DNA from: Candidatus Bathyarchaeota archaeon
Lineage (GTDB): Archaea; Thermoproteota; Bathyarchaeia; Bathyarchaeales; SOJC01
DNA length: 8,037 bases
NCBI GenBank assembly: GCA_030641425.1
Contig: DAOWHM010000094.1
Location: 1-8,037, forward strand
Reading direction: 5' to 3'
Position 1 is the stretch's first letter. Each line of letters opens with the position of its first letter. The translations under genes and the position numbers were made by a program. The notes beneath the pieces were generated by a model. That model had not been told where the DNA came from and made no database searches. It was given only the letters and a program-made list of their open reading frames with translations. Positions 7,786 through 8,037 of the stretch are shown here, piece after piece.

Positions 7786-7797
7786 TTATAAGATAAA
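7786..7797 (-). promoter_or_regulatory. Possible TATA box of the tpiA-glycogen operon
   Basis: On the - strand the AT-rich element TTTATCTTATAA lies within the 54-nt gap upstream of tpiA, beginning 26 nt before the TTG. At the usual archaeal spacing, transcription would start at or only a few bases before the start codon, giving a very short or absent leader. No clear BRE is visible in front of it. If real, it drives the whole tpiA to winged-helix operon separately from ABCE1. Confidence 0.4.
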
Positions 7798-7808
7798 GAG
7801 TGTTTGCT

Positions 7809-7813
7809 AAAAA
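7809..7813 (-). terminator. Short T-tract after ABCE1, weak terminator candidate
   Basis: On the - strand TTTTT occurs 12 nt after the ABCE1 stop codon and just before the tpiA TATA-like element. Five Ts with no hairpin is weak evidence; read-through into tpiA is equally possible. Confidence 0.25.
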
Positions 7814-7825
7814 CAGTTGCGTGTT

Positions 7826-8037
7826 CTAATCCTGTTTCTCTGGAATGTAGTAGTACTCACCCAGTTCACGTTGACGCCTATCAGTTTTTGAGCCTTCCTT
7901 ATTCACTCTCGGTCTTTTTGTTGCTGGGTCACGTCTAAAGGTTATCCCCATCTTTTTGAGGAAGTTGTTCATACCTTCCCTGAGGGAGGTGATAGGATTT
8001 GCGAAACCTCTTATGCCTGGCCTTCCATCAAAGATCA
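7826..8037 (-). CDS. C-terminal end of ABCE1/Rli1 ribosome-recycling ATPase, truncated by the window edge
   Basis: A frame with no start inside the window enters from the right edge and ends at the TAG at 7826-7828, giving 69 complete residues. They match the C-terminal tail of ABCE1 (Rli1, the RNase L inhibitor homologue). The order is IFDG, then SLREGMNNFL (17-26), the hallmark ITFRRDP (31-37), RPRVNKEGS (41-49), and a terminal ELGEYYY (57-63). In human and yeast proteins the corresponding tail reads GMN-x-FL, then ITFRRDP, RPRINK and an aromatic-rich end. The full protein has an iron-sulfur domain and two ABC ATPase domains and splits ribosomes after termination; those parts lie outside the window. 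It is in the same direction as tpiA but separated by 54 nt with a probable promoter, so a shared transcript is possible but not required. Confidence 0.9.
   Translation of the reverse strand, partial: IFDGRPGIRGFANPITSLREGMNNFLKKMGITFRRDPATKRPRVNKEGSKTDRRQRELGEYYYIPEKQD

Overview
This window looks like an ordinary chromosomal stretch of an archaeon. Three things point there: an archaeal-length triosephosphate isomerase (228 residues, with NHSE instead of the bacterial GHSE around the catalytic His), the C-terminal tail of the ribosome-recycling ATPase ABCE1/Rli1 (a protein of archaea and eukaryotes only), and an archaeal-style GH57 plus glycogen synthase plus short debranching enzyme set. Composition is intermediate (roughly low-to-mid 40s % GC by eye). 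A TACK-type lineage such as Bathyarchaeia would fit, but that placement is a guess.

Layout. On the + strand at the left are the 3' part of a calcineurin-like metallophosphoesterase (1-491) and a small MazG-like nucleotide pyrophosphohydrolase (606-914). Everything to the right is on the - strand and reads right to left: the end of ABCE1 (8037-7826, entering from outside), a 54-nt gap with a likely promoter, then tpiA (7771-7085), a DUF89-family phosphatase (7072-6185), a glycogen debranching enzyme (6174-4045), a GH57 alpha-amylase or glucanotransferase (4011-2449), a GT-B glycogen synthase (2432-1266) and a small winged-helix protein (1262-990). The six genes after ABCE1 are separated by only 12, 10, 33, 16 and 3 nt, so they very probably form one operon. 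No gene-free stretch exceeds 300 bases; the longest is 492-605.

How the genes fit together. The synthase would extend alpha-1,4-glucan from a nucleotide sugar. The GH57 enzyme would cut or rearrange the alpha-1,4 chains and the debranching enzyme would remove alpha-1,6 branches. The isomerase connects the released sugar to the triose-phosphate part of glycolysis/gluconeogenesis. The DUF89 protein is plausibly a sugar-phosphate clean-up phosphatase, and the winged-helix protein is a candidate local regulator. The last two roles are inference from context.

Notable details: four of the six operon genes begin with TTG or GTG, at three junctions the upstream stop codon lies inside the next gene's Shine-Dalgarno-like sequence, and the GH57 protein carries an extra C-terminal domain. 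I saw no mobile element, CRISPR array, tRNA, rRNA or clearly unprecedented system. The best leads are the unexplained partners (DUF89, the winged-helix protein and the GH57 tail domain) in a recognisable storage-glucan operon.
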